A stretch of 64,000 nucleotides of DNA from Rhododendron vialii (Eukaryota; Streptophyta; Magnoliopsida; Ericales; Ericaceae), in assembly GCF_030253575.1 (NCBI RefSeq), contig NC_080564.1, forward strand, positions 24,080,001 through 24,144,000, read 5' to 3'. Both the position numbers and the translations under genes were made by a program. Of the stretch, positions 1 through 10,771 are shown piece by piece. Each line of letters opens with the position of its first letter. The first letter of the stretch is position 1. The notes under the pieces were generated by a model. The model was not told where the DNA came from, did not search any database, and saw only the letters and a list, made by a program, of their open reading frames with translations.

Positions 1-1012
1 TGGACTTAAGTTCACTAGGTGGTTACGAGTAGTAACTCATGTAGACGATGTTAAGTAAATAGAAAATGGTAAACTGTGAGGTTGTGGACGTGATTTGGGC
101 CATGGTTATAGCAAGGGTAACCAATGGGGCCCTGTGTTGAAATGGGTTACCTACGGGGCCCAGTGATGAGATATGTTGTGACACTAATTAACGTATGATA
201 CGTTATGGGAAGTTTCTTTTCGAGGAAAGGAATGGGTCCCATGAGACGGTTATAATTAGTGAGACGTTAATGTATGATACGTCATGGGAAGTTTCTCTTT
301 GGAGAAGGGAATAGGTCCCATGAGAAGGTTATAGTTAGCGTGGTTAGTGGATGTCCGACCCTAATGTACGATACGTCATGTGATGACTCGATCCTCATGT
401 TATGGTCTTAAGTGAGAACATGCTAGGTACATAACTTAGGTGCGCTCACCTAGGACCTTGGTACAGGATAAACAAGAGGAATGGTGGACCCATGAGACGG
501 TTGTAGTTAGTGGATGTGGGAGGAAAAGATCTCGTGGAGAGGATCCTTAGATTTCATGTAAGATGATGGATAGTAAAGAAAAAGACGATGTGCTATTATT
601 CTGTACCTCTTGTGTATTATCAATTGTGATATTATTGTTATTATTGAATGCTAATTGTAGAGTAAGGGGTTGGTAGGATTGAGATTATTCTACTGAGTGA
701 AATATCACTCACGAATACATATGTATCCTAGTAGATTTGTTGCTTCGGTAATCAAGTTGCCAGAGGGTGCAGGGTTCAATGGTGGAGCTGTTTGACACAA
801 GATGAATAACAAGGGCGAAGACCGAGTACGCTTGAGATCTATATCAAGACTAAAGTCGCTCTGAAGATGTTTAAATAAATGTTAGAATTTTTGTATTTTT
901 TTTTGTAAATGTAAATTTTGTACAACGACAAATAGGGGCCTAGTAGTTTGTAAAATTTAGTATATTTTAGGGTTAATGCTTCCGAAATTCCGTGGAAAAT
1001 CGAGGTGTTACA
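1..1012 (+). mobile_element. 3' part of a Ty3/gypsy-type long terminal repeat
   Basis: The stretch has no coding potential and ends in the GGTGTTACA-type terminus (about 1003-1012) that closes many plant Ty3/gypsy LTRs. Between about 190 and 400 it holds degenerate direct repeats with a period near 77 bp, each with a gtatgatacgtcatggg-like core (about 195, 271 and 366) and a following gggtcccatgaga-like block. The other end lies outside the window, so I cannot tell a solo LTR from one end of a full element. No protease, RT or integrase frame is visible. The strand is inferred from the terminus alone. Confidence 0.5.
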
Positions 1013-1311
1013 CAAATTATCTTTTCATTGTCCTGTTTTTTAAATAATTCTGGTAGTTGTATTGGATCTGACCAATTTGAGAGAAGGGTAAAATGGAAAA
1101 AATAAAGAATTTTTGTGCCTTTGTCTTTTCAAATAGACAATTTTTTTGGTACACAAAAAAGAAGAATTTTGGTCAAAGAAAATGGGACGGAGGAAGTATT
1201 TCTTTATTAGATTTAATTGTAGAGACTTTTAAGTTCATTATAGAGAGGTGCTTCTCCTGAATGAAATTTTCATTCATGGCTCCGCCACTTCTTACACTAC
1301 CCCATGCATGT

Positions 1312-2884
1312 TTAAAAATTCTTCCCTTCAAAAGTCTGTCCAAAATTCCAATTTGCCGGAACGACATTATCCGAGTCCACCGTCCTCCCGTCGCTGGTGG
1401 TCACCTGAAACGACAGCGCCTCCCCCTTCAGCTGCGTCGACGTAAACCAATTCTGTCCCCAGTTCCTCTGCATGGGAATCCAACCCGTCCTCGATCCCTT
1501 CACCCTCACGGCAACGACGTCGCCAACCCCTCCCACGTTATAAATCAGCACGAGGATAAAATACGGATTCCCACTCGGACTCATATAAAACCTCATTCCC
1601 CCCTGCTTAACGCAGGGGATTCTCTGGTAAGAGACCGGGACGACTCCGGCCTTGTAGTAGGCGATTTGGAGGAACATCGGTAAGGTGAGGTCGAAGTGCT
1701 TCTGGGGAGGGTTGCACCATACGTCTACTGTTTTTGTGTAGTTTGGCGGGCAGAAGTTGGTGGCGGTGATTTTGATTGAGACGGCGGGTGTTTTGCACCA
1801 CTGGGGGTCGTTCACACAGTAAATCTCAAAACAAGCGCCGCAGGCGGCGCCGTGGTTGAAGAGGGCTGTGCTGAGTGCTGCTGTTTGGAGGCCGTAACCT
1901 TGCTTGATTGTGTCTCCGTATCCGCAAGCTCCCTCTGCACAAAACAGAAAAGCAGATGCAGGGTATTGAAGTTTGTTCATGTAATTGTTACAAAAATTTT
2001 AATCAAGCTATACGATTAAAAATGGTATAGATACATAACCCGAAGGGGTTTGGCCAAGTAGTTGTGAGAAAATAATAAGCGCGCTTCCATGAAATCACAG
2101 TTTCATTCCCACGAAGGCCAAACATTCCGAACCTTGGAGCCGGGATTATGCCCGGTTACCTTCAAGCCCCAGAATTAATCGAAGTGCACGCAAGATAGAT
2201 ATATTTTGCATAATCTTGTGCATCATTTTAGTTAAGCAGAGCATCGATCTGGTGTTTAATTATTTACACAAAAGTTAATATCTAAAAACTATAATTTAGA
2301 ACTTTGAAAAAAAACAACTATAATTGCAAAATAAATTTGCGTAGGACAATCGTGTCTACCCACTTGACCCTTTCATCCAAGGACAAAACTAGCAGTGCCA
2401 ACTCCTATGTTTGAGTTGAGTTGAGGTGCCCAAGCCCGATCTCAAGTTTGGTTGTCCACTTACTATTGAGTTATAAAAAATAAAAATATGTACAAGTCAA
2501 AAAAAAATTTTAAGGCTAACACTGTGCTTTCAGCTTGAATTACATCAAAAAATCAAAATGTAAGCCCAATTACGTGTTTTTAAGTTTCTCAATTCCTCCC
2601 TATGAGACAAATCGAAAAAGAAAAAAAATATCCAAAACTATAACCATTCAAAAAAGGACAAATTTTTTTTTAAACAAAAACCTCACATTTTTTCAAAATA
2701 GACAGAACTTCTACTTAAATAAGGAAAAACAAAAAAAAAATATTTAAAAAGGAAAAGACTTACGCAGAGTCTCTTCACCATTAGGGCCACCATAAAATGT
2801 TGCGCGCGCAGGTTCCCACCCAGCCACTACATAAATCATAGCCATTGCCATTACACACACCAGCACAAACTTAGGGTTTGCCAT
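1312..2884 (-). CDS. EXPA: alpha-expansin, EXPA7/EXPA18-like
   Basis: Secreted, non-hydrolytic cell-wall loosening protein. Two exons on the minus strand, 2884-2764 and 1934-1312, join in phase 1 (donor gtaagt, acceptor gtgcag) to give 247 residues, the usual family length. Exon 1 encodes a signal peptide (about residues 1-21) and the start of domain 1 (ATFYGG). The junction rebuilds the conserved QGACGYG. Exon 2 carries the cysteine-rich GH45-like domain with the HFD motif (residues 120-122) and the C-terminal group-2 grass-pollen-allergen-like domain ending in [13 protein letters not shown]. The intron position matches the common expansin intron A. The wordings [18 protein letters not shown] and NPYFILVL are closest, from memory, to Arabidopsis EXPA7/EXPA18, which act in root hairs. 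That subclass assignment is an inference. The start is set by the signal peptide. No frame damage is seen. Confidence 0.93.
1935..2763 (-). other. expansin intron
   Basis: Intron of 829 bp bounded by GTAAGT and TGCAG on the minus strand. It contains a SINE in the opposite orientation to the gene (separate entry) and A-rich tracts. An open frame runs over the acceptor into the intron on the minus strand, but those residues do not resemble expansin, so it is read-through and not an alternative N terminus. Confidence 0.8.
2046..2196 (+). mobile_element. Au-type tRNA-derived SINE inside the expansin intron
   Basis: The copy begins with a box-A-like ttggccaagtagttgtgag. It continues through the Au-SINE body with recognisable blocks: gaggcaaacattcc-like, gggccgctgggg-like, cggttaccttcaagccc, and attaatcgaagtgcacgca. 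It is diverged but its order of blocks matches the copy at 3957-4096. I recognise the family from memory of plant Au SINEs. The tail is not clear. Confidence 0.65.
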
Positions 2885-2967
2885 GTCTGGCTCTAACAAT
2901 CAATGCAGAATACAAGTGTTTTTTTTTTCTTTTTGGCTCAAAGCTAAAACCAGGGGCTTCACGTCAA

Positions 2968-2975
2968 TATTTATA
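2968..2975 (-). promoter_or_regulatory. TATA box of the expansin gene
   Basis: TATAAATA on the minus strand, about 85 bp upstream of the expansin ATG, which is a normal plant spacing with a short leader. I looked for the published root-hair cis-element next to the nearby CACGT at 2961-2965 and did not find a full match. Confidence 0.5.
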
Positions 2976-3611
2976 GGCACAAGAAAAAATTGTTTGTCAA
3001 TAGCGGATAAGACAACATATTTAATTTTCTTTCCAATAAGGTAACAATATTTACAAAATATATATAGTCTTGGTAGATTCTTATCCTGTTAATGTAACCA
3101 AATTATGGTATCTGTAATTCAAATATAGAATGGAAATTTAATCAGAATTTTTGTAAATAAACCAAGAAATTAATTAGAATGCCGGATCTAGTGGTAAATT
3201 CGAAGTTTTAAGAGAATCCAATTCTAGAACAAAAAAAATTTAATTCCAAATATGTTATGGCAGTATATAGACATTTATTTAATGGCAAACCATAGGGTAA
3301 ATTTTTTTCTATTTAAATAAGTTACAGTGCATTTGTCTAATTAATTAACCATTGATGATCCTGATCGATGCATGGATGACCACAATTAATATGCTTAATT
3401 TGTTGCAATCATTTTCATATATACAACATAAAAAATATTGGTTAGTACGTTCACTTTCAATTTTGAGTTCCATGATTTCTAATCAAATGATTTGGCGTGT
3501 ACAGTCAAAAGAAATAAGGCCCCGTTTGTTAGCATTTATATATATAATATAATCTAAGTTATGTACGTAGCTTATTATTATTGTAAAAAAAAGTTAGTGA
3601 ATGGTGTTTGT
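2976..3611. other. spacer upstream of expansin
   Basis: AT-rich DNA with no frame, RNA gene or repeat that I can recognise. It should hold the upstream promoter of the expansin gene. Confidence 0.4.
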
Positions 3612-3833
3612 TACTCCCTCCGTCTTTAAAAAAGTATCCGACGCGCAAATCTAAGCCTTACAAAAGATGTATATTTTTGGTTAAAAAATCTAATTTTTTT
3701 TCACAATCTAATAGATCAAACTCATTGCTATCTATTGATTTGTGAAAAAAATTTAATCTTTTTAACAAAACAAATGCATCTTTTGAAAGACTTAGGTTTG
3801 CGCGTCGGAAACTTATTTAGGGACCGAGAAGTA
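3612..3833. mobile_element. Stowaway-like MITE
   Basis: 222-bp foldback element flanked by TA at both ends. The left end starts TACTCCCTCCGTC. Both ends share an inner block tccgacgcgcaaa followed by ctaag, running outward in opposite orientation over about 44 bp of imperfect terminal inverted repeat. The CTCCCTCCGT terminus and TA target are typical of Tc1/mariner-derived Stowaway MITEs. No coding capacity. Confidence 0.8.
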
Positions 3834-3956
3834 GCAATTATAGAAAGTCACTTATATAGATTTTCTAGCTCATTTGAAAAAAAATAAAAAAAATAATTTA
3901 AAGCTCCAATTTGTAGCTTTTTTCTTGTATAAAGTTAAGAAAGCAATAAGTATTCT

Positions 3957-4096
3957 TCCATGAGGTTATATGTTCCATTCCCATAGAGGTCAAATATTCC
4001 AAACCTTAGGGCCACTGGGGGATATGTCTGGTCGTTACCTTCAGGGCTCCGCAATTAGTCGAGGTAAATGTAAGCTAGCTCGAACATCCGATTCTA
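3957..4096 (+). mobile_element. second Au-type SINE copy, 5'-degraded
   Basis: It shares the block order of the copy at 2046-2196: cattcccatagaggtcaaat, ccttagggccactggggga, cgttaccttcagggctccg, attagtcgaggtaaatg, and a tail region starting near 4081. The box A region is not recognisable, so the copy is old or truncated at its 5' side. It lies upstream of the expansin gene. Confidence 0.6.
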
Positions 4097-4451
4097 AAAA
4101 AAAGAAAATGCGTTGGCGTAGAAACACATAATTCAAGGGTGGCTCCACAAAACTATGAAGGTCAATCTAGACTTGCTTGGAATTTACAATAAGCTATTTT
4201 ATAACTTATTTAATCAAACAGTTTGAACTTTAAACCTTTTATTCTAGTTTGTAAAAAGTTGCACAAAAGCATGCATATGACTTATATTATTTTAAAAAGG
4301 TTAAGTGGATGGCCAAAATTGAAAAGCTTAACGTATAATTGATAAAGAACGAGGCTTGCCTATTAAGTGCGAAATTGACACCATTTTATTTGGTTCACTA
4401 ACTAATAAAAATTTACAAAGGTAAATTGAGTTTATCGATTGATGTTTTAAT

Positions 4452-4589
4452 AAAGAGAAAATCTTATTTACGGAGGAGCCATAAATAAAGTTTACGGCAC
4501 TCAATCTCGGCTGTCCAAAATTGTTTTTTGTCCAAATTACTTTTCGACGGCTGAGATTGTGCGGAACCGTGAATAAGTTTCTCTCTTTC
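4452..4589. mobile_element. short foldback MITE
   Basis: About 138-bp palindromic element. Outer arms aaagagaaaatcttatttac and the inverse of gtgaataagtttctctcttt pair imperfectly. Inner arms ctcaatctcggctgt and the inverse of acggctgagattgtg pair as well. An 87-codon frame on the minus strand overlaps it but is only a by-product of the foldback. The superfamily is not clear because I cannot fix a target duplication. Confidence 0.6.
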
Positions 4590-5272
4590 ATAAATCATAT
4601 CCATCTTGAAAAAAATAAAACATCGTAATTTTCATTTGGTTACACTTCGAGGTTTAAAAGATGAAAGGGATCCATATTGGCGGACCACACACCACAGTCA
4701 CAGGACCCCTTCTGAAAACTCCTCCTAGAAAGGGCTGGGCTTCTCTCCGGTCCCTTTGAGTAACTAAATTGGATAGGTGCATACATTTGTGAACTCTTTC
4801 CGATCGAGCTCACTTCAACAGTCGGACTTGTCCACTATTTAGACCTCGTGGAGATATATGAGTTGTCAAAAATTGTGTTCATCACAAACCGCATTGATAT
4901 GTCCTCGAAATATATTTAATTGCCAAAAATAGAACAAATAAATTATAAAGCACTGAATGATCAAAATTTGTTTTTGCATCGTACATGCGTTGATATGACA
5001 AACGTTCTCGACGAAATCTAAAAAAAAAAGAAGAAGACACCTATCTCTGTGCTTTGACAAACAAATTTGTTGGTTCTCAAATTTTGTTGATCTTTTAATA
5101 CTTTTATTCTTCGTTCTACTGTATGTGTTCGGGTAAATGCCCAACGGGAGACTTAAATATTCATCCTTACTCTCTTACTTACTTATGTTTTCATCCTAGT
5201 CAGTTTAAACATTTAAGTTTCCATCCTCTCTTTTTTTTAATCCCAATAGTACCCTTATATAATACGTTGGGT

Positions 5273-5274
<2 letters not shown>
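4590..5274. other. gene-free spacer
   Basis: AT-rich spacer. The short frames (for example minus-strand 4866-5144) lack family resemblance and have no splice or promoter context. Nothing else recognised. Confidence 0.4.

Positions 5275-5323
<49 letters not shown>
5275..5323. repeat. (TA)n microsatellite
   Basis: About 49 bp of uninterrupted TA dinucleotides between a T-rich stretch and the following cacag. Confidence 0.95.
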
Positions 5324-5326
<3 letters not shown>

Positions 5327-5596
5327 AGATTTTTTGGATGAAATCTTAAAGTTCATGGTCCTGTCTGTCTGTTATTATGGGATATCAAGTCCCATAATAC
5401 AAGCTTTCCAATTACAAAACCACGCATTCCATGTATCTTTCCTTCATTGGAATCTGGCGGCCACCGTCCGAGAGGAGACCAACGACCACCGTCCCCTTCT
5501 CAAGGACGAAATCAACGATGGAGAGTCTTCCAGCGGCCGCCATCCCCTTCTCCAGGCCTGCGCTGATTTGAAGCCAAAGCCAACGAAGATCCAACT

Positions 5597-6296
5597 CAAT
5601 GGCGTAGCCAGGAATTAACGATAGTGGGGGCACTTTTTAAACACACTTTAACAAAAAAAAAAATTTCATAATTAGCAACACCAAAATAATAAAAGAATGC
5701 TTGTGCTAAAAATAATTTAAAAAAAAGCTAACACATTTAGTAAGGAAGGTAGTAATTTCATAAACTATCAAAATAATCAATTGTTTGAATTGTCTTAATG
5801 GACTAAGTCTAATAGCAGTTAGATACACAATAACTAAAATGTTAGTAATATTTAGCAATCTTGATCCAATCAGAAAAAATGTGCTTTTCTTTTCAAATTT
5901 TATGCTTAAACCTCTAATTTCGTCACGCGTTGTGAGTTCTATCGACAAAGACAATATTACTTTCAAAATAGTGAATAATTAATGAAGTACAATGCATATA
6001 ACCCATGGCTTAGCCACTTACAAATTTGGACATTATGTATTGAGGAGTTTCAAATGGTGAGTGGTGACTCTTTTTATTCATTAAACATCTCACTTCGCAA
6101 GTGTAGTAGAATTGTTGTAATATTGGAAACAAAAAGTTGCGAATGAAATATATACAAAATGTATTAAAGTAATTAAACAAAGAATAATTTAAGAAGCCAA
6201 TTACAGGGAAAAAATACAAAATCTGAAAAAAAAAAAAAAAAAAGAGTATTCAGTGGGGGCGCATGACCCCGCTCGTCCTCAAGTGGCTCCGCCACT
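5597..6296. mobile_element. 700-bp non-autonomous element with 9-bp target duplication
   Basis: The two ends are imperfect inverted repeats: left CAATGGCGTAGCCAGG, right (reversed) AGTGGCGGAGCCACTT. The 9-bp sequence gatccaact occurs directly outside both ends (5588-5596 and 6297-6305). The interior is AT-rich and non-coding, apart from a G-rich block (gtgggggc) near each end. A 9-bp duplication with short inverted ends suggests a Mutator-like (MULE) or related cut-and-paste element. The superfamily is inferred, but the duplication is directly visible. Confidence 0.7.
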
Positions 6297-6345
6297 GATC
6301 CAACTATGGCAGTGCAAAGATATGGTTTTTTTCCAATTTTTTCAT

Positions 6346-9039
6346 GGGAAAATTTCACTGACCTCCCCTGAGGTTTCTGACAAATGCAAAAACCTCCCTT
6401 GAGGTTTCTGAAATGTCACTGGCCTCCCTTACTTTTTGAATTATTGTCCACACTTCCCCTTCTGTCAACATAACGTTAAATCATTAACGGTAAAGTGTGA
6501 CATAAGCATTGCTTCTTTGTTTTATGCCAAGAGTACCCTTGAAAACAAACCAATTACATTCACCAACCAAATCACGTTTTTTTTTTTTTTTTTCATTTCT
6601 CTTTTTTCTCTTCCCATGTAGTATGCCATACTTTCCATAAAATTATTCTAGATCTATACCTTCTTTTTATGTACAGCGAAAAGAAATAGCCTAACTTCTG
6701 TTTTTTGAAAACTTTGTGAAATTGTATAGTTTCAGGAAACTTTAATTGGTTTATGTACTAAAAATTAGTAGTAATAGTTTTCACGCTACTTTGTTTTTTC
6801 ATTGTCTATCTCTTTCTCCAGTGAATATGTTTTCAATGTCCAAAGACAACGTATTTTCTTATCTGAGGAGCCACCGAGTTTAGTTCGGCTTTGTCAACAA
6901 TTTTTTTTAAAGTTTCACCGTATATACATTCACAAAATAGATATATCGACATTTTAACCAAGAATGACAATAACTAAGATAAAGGAAAACAAACTAATTG
7001 GTGTTAAGGAGGGTTTTAATTTAGTCTTTTATATCATTCGATATTGCACTGCAAGTCTGTTTTTAATGCAATTGCATAGAGTCTTTTATATCATTCGATA
7101 TTTTGTCTTTAACGGTAAAGTGTAATATCATTCCAATAGTTAACATTGCATCCCCAAAGTATCAATTTTGTCTTTAAATGGTCCCTGCAGCTCATGCCAT
7201 TCCTTCCCTCTGTCAAAACCAAGGGCAAGCTTGATATTTCACCTCTCCTAGCACGCCAAACCCCCTCTCTCCCTCAAAATAGTGTCGTTTGGTTGGAAAG
7301 ATTGATTTTTCTCTTCCATGATTCTCTTAGGGTTCTCATTGAAAGCTTTAAAATCAAAAAAAAAAATTATGACTCTTTAGAATATATAAAATGATCAAAA
7401 AATTAAGATCTTTGCATAGGCTTAAACAGATTGAAAATTTGAACACTTAATTTTTTTCACCATATTTTTGAATATATAAATAGCTTAAAAAATCAAGTGT
7501 TTTAATTTTCAACCTGTTTGAACCGATGCGAAGGTCTTAATTTTCTGATCATTTTATCCTAAAGGGTCATAATTAATTTTTTGACTTAGAACTCTAAGAG
7601 AACCATGGAAGAGAAAAATCAATCTTATATATTTTTAGGCTATTTATATATAAAAAAATTAATTATGACCTTTTAGGATAAAATGATTGAAACACTTGAT
7701 TTTTTTTTAGGCTATTTATATATTAAAAAATATGGTAAAAAAATTAAATGTTCAAATTTTCAATCTGTTTGAACATGTGTGAAGATCTTAATTTTTTGAT
7801 CATTTTATCCTAAAGAGTCATAATTATTTTTTTGACTTTAAGGCTTTCAATGAGAACCCTAAGAGAACCATGGAAGAGAAAAATCAATCTTTCCAACCAA
7901 ACGACACCGTTTTGAGGGAGAGAGGGGTTTGGCGTGTTGAGAGAGGTGAAATACCAAGCTTGCCCTTGTTTTTGACGTAGGGAAGGAACGGCGTGAGCCG
8001 CAGTAACTATTTAAAGACAAAATTGATACTTTGGGGATGCAATGTTAACAATCATACCCAAAACCCAATCATCAACTTCCCACAACCACACCCAATCTGC
8101 ATTCAGTTCAAGGTATGGACTTGAGCTTATTTATTTTTACTTAATTATCCCATACTCACCTAAAGTGAGTATCATCCACCTACTTTTTTAGCAAGTGAAA
8201 AAAATTGCAACCCCCTTGATTAAATTAAGTCTTTCACAATCTTTTTTTTCTTCTCACAAGATGGACCAAAAAAGTCAAAAGATTTAACTAAACTGTGAAA
8301 AAATTTGTCGTACTTAAAAATCAAATAAATCCAAAAAACTGCCAATAATTTTTCATAATATTAACATGCCTAAACTCCAAATATTTTATAAGACTCCAAT
8401 TTATTATGTTTTCGAAATTGTGTGATTATATGTCATCTATCTCATTCTTAAAAGTAAAGGAATTTCTAAAAAAAAGAAATTACTAAAATTGAAAGAAAAA
8501 ATACAGTAATTACTTCAAAATGTCAAGTCAGAGATGACTATTTTTTCATTGTTCATCAAATTTTATCCATTCTTTTACTTTTCAAGTGTGGTTAAACTAG
8601 ATATACCCAAAAGTAAGAAAGTTTGAAAATTAAAAAATTAGACTAAAAATTCAAAAAAAAAAACGCGTAATTAACCTTATATAACTTTTTAATATTAAAA
8701 ACTCATTTTTCAAAATAAAACCAAGTATGATTTTATGATTTATTTTATTTTTCTTTCTCTCGTAAAAGTGTATGGTGGCTTCTTTCCACTTCCGACACGG
8801 GGAAAAAATGAACAAAGGTTAAAGAGAATGAGAAAGATACAGGAAAGGAAGAGTAGAATAAAGGAGAGGGCATTGAGGACTTTTGCTTCCAAAAGTTGAC
8901 ACCGTTTAAGTCAAGTTAGTTGTAGGGGGGAATCTATAGAATATTTTCAAAAGCAAGGGAGGGCAGTGACATTTCAGAAACCTCAGGGGAGGTTTCTGCA
9001 TTTGTCAGAAACCTCAGGGGAGGTCAGTGAAATTTACCC
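6346..9039. mobile_element. 2.7-kb MULE-like foldback element
   Basis: The ends are inverted repeats of about 100 bp starting GGGAAAATTTCACTGACC on the left and the matching inverse aaatttaccc on the right. Each terminal repeat contains the motif CCTCCCCTGAGGTTTCTGA twice in tandem, about 30 bp apart. The 9-bp sequence ttttttcat flanks both sides exactly (6337-6345 and 9040-9048). Long terminal inverted repeats plus a 9-bp duplication point to a Mutator-like element. No transposase frame is present, so it is non-autonomous. The interior includes a second, nested set of inverted arms (separate entry). Confidence 0.85.
7139..8049. repeat. nested three-arm inverted repeat inside the MULE-like element
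   Basis: The arm 7139-7458 reads gttaacattgcatcccc at its outer end and pairs with the arm of about 7735-8049, whose outer end is the inverse. A third, partial copy in the inverted orientation lies at about 7497-7626 and also pairs with the left arm (shared agaaccatggaagagaaaaa and aaggtcttaattttctgatc-like blocks). Frames within the arms are interrupted. A transcript across this region would form a hairpin several hundred bases long. Confidence 0.8.
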
Positions 9040-9048
9040 TTTTTTCAT

Positions 9049-9810
9049 TTACTACGTTGGTCAAATATTTCAATTTTTTGATTGTGCTAATGGATCTACT
9101 GTTGTATTTGGTTTTGGATCTATTGTTGTATTTGGAAAGATCTGGATTTTTGCCGAGAAAACATGATTTTGATTTATTTAGTTTTATGCGATTTCATGAT
9201 AAATTATTTACTTTATTTATCATGAAATATGTTTGTTTTGAAATAGTGATGAAATTAAAGAAAAGATTTGGGTTTTTTTCGAGAAAACATAATTTTGGTT
9301 TATTTAGTTTTATTCGATTTCATGGAAAGATCGGAACGGTTCATGATGAAGGCCTTTGGCCATCAGGTTTGTGGATTATCGGTATTGGCCAACCAGACAT
9401 GACAAAGTGACAATGTTTTATGAAATTAACATAATAAGTTGACCACATTTTTGAATGTATTGATAATGTTAAAATGCTCATGTATTAACCAAAAAAGGTC
9501 ATATTTTTAATTGATCTTATTCTATGAAATATGGTTAAATTACCATCAAAACAAGTGTTATCGTGATCAGCGTTTTATGGTTAAATTACCATGTCGATTT
9601 CAACATTTCATGACCATTCGTAATCTAGCTTGAAACCGATTTAATAAACATGACATACTCCCAAAATATTATCATTGAAATATAAAAGTAATCAATCATA
9701 TTAAAATTACCAAAAAATATGAACTATGATTGTTTTGATGCGATTCAATTTGAAATATAAAAGTAATAGGATAAAAAATAAAAGTAATCAATCATATTTA
9801 AATTTACCAA
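9049..9810. other. spacer with a diverged internal duplication
   Basis: Non-coding. Two diverged copies of a block around cgagaaaacat-attttggtttatttagttttat occur at about 9150-9200 and 9270-9325. The overlapping open frames there are a consequence of the repeat and of low complexity. Confidence 0.4.
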
Positions 9811-9899
9811 ATCCCACTTAATTAGGAAAACAATCCAATCCGATCCCACTAAATTGGGAAAACATTCCAATCCAATCCCACTAAATTAGGAAAGCAATA
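9811..9899. repeat. 32-bp tandem repeat, about 2.8 copies
   Basis: Units begin at 9811, 9843 and 9875 with atcccactaaattaggaaaa and a caatccaatc-like end. They differ by a few bases. No function suggested. Confidence 0.85.
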
Positions 9900-10190
9900 T
9901 AACATAATATTTGTATATCATAGTGAAAAGGGTAAGAAAAATAATTCACACACTGAAAGGATGAAAACATAAGCATGAAAAAGGGCGGGATGAATTTTTA
10001 CATGGCATGGATAAAGAGGATGGATATTTAAACCATGACATTTTCCAAAAGCATGAGCATGTTTCAAAATCTCCAGGTTGGAAGGCTTTAAGCTAAAACT
10101 TCCAAAGCTGCAAAACAAAATGTCGTTCCCATTTTCCCCCTCTTCACAAAACCAAGTCATCCATGCAACTAGTAAAGGAAAAAAATGAGC

Positions 10191-10376
10191 AATACTATGG
10201 TGACCATCGATCTTTGGTCACCACATTTTAGATAGCATCGATCTCTGGTCACCACATTTTAGATAGCATGTGATGTGTCATTACTGTATTGATAGAGTAC
10301 ACGACAAGTGAGGTGTACTCTACTGATACAACAGTGACATATCGCATGGTATCCAAAATGTTGTCACCAAAGCATT
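10191..10376. mobile_element. foldback MITE with an internal 31-bp tandem duplication
   Basis: The ends pair as inverted repeats (aatactatggtgac against the inverse of gtcaccaaagcatt). The inner arms continue the palindrome to a centre near 10305 (gagtacac / gtgtactc). In the left arm the block atcgatctctggtcaccaca...gatagc is present twice in tandem (from about 10207 and 10238), an event absent from the right arm. No confident target duplication. Confidence 0.7.
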
Positions 10377-10771
10377 AGTGAAGAAAAATACATGCACGCC
10401 CTTGAGTCAATCAAAGCTTCAAGCTTGTCACACTTCCTTATGACGTTAATCGCCAAGCATTGAAACAAGAACATGAAATTTGGTGCCAAAGATGAAAAGA
10501 GAACAGAGCTTCACGTATTTCTCCCAAAAGAAAAATCGTGTAGCATATGAAAGACCCTTTTTTCAGGGAGAGACAAAGATCGAATTCGATGAACACGACA
10601 TTCCAGCATAATTTTTGTTGTTGTCCAAAAATGTTCTATCCACTTCAGGTGTAAGAGCACATCAATCTACTAATTAAGTTCAAACTGGTAACAACAGAAA
10701 TGACGAAAGCCCAAACTTATCGTGCCATTCTTGCATTTAAGTATCCACAAAAGAAGATTTTGCTTAGTTCT

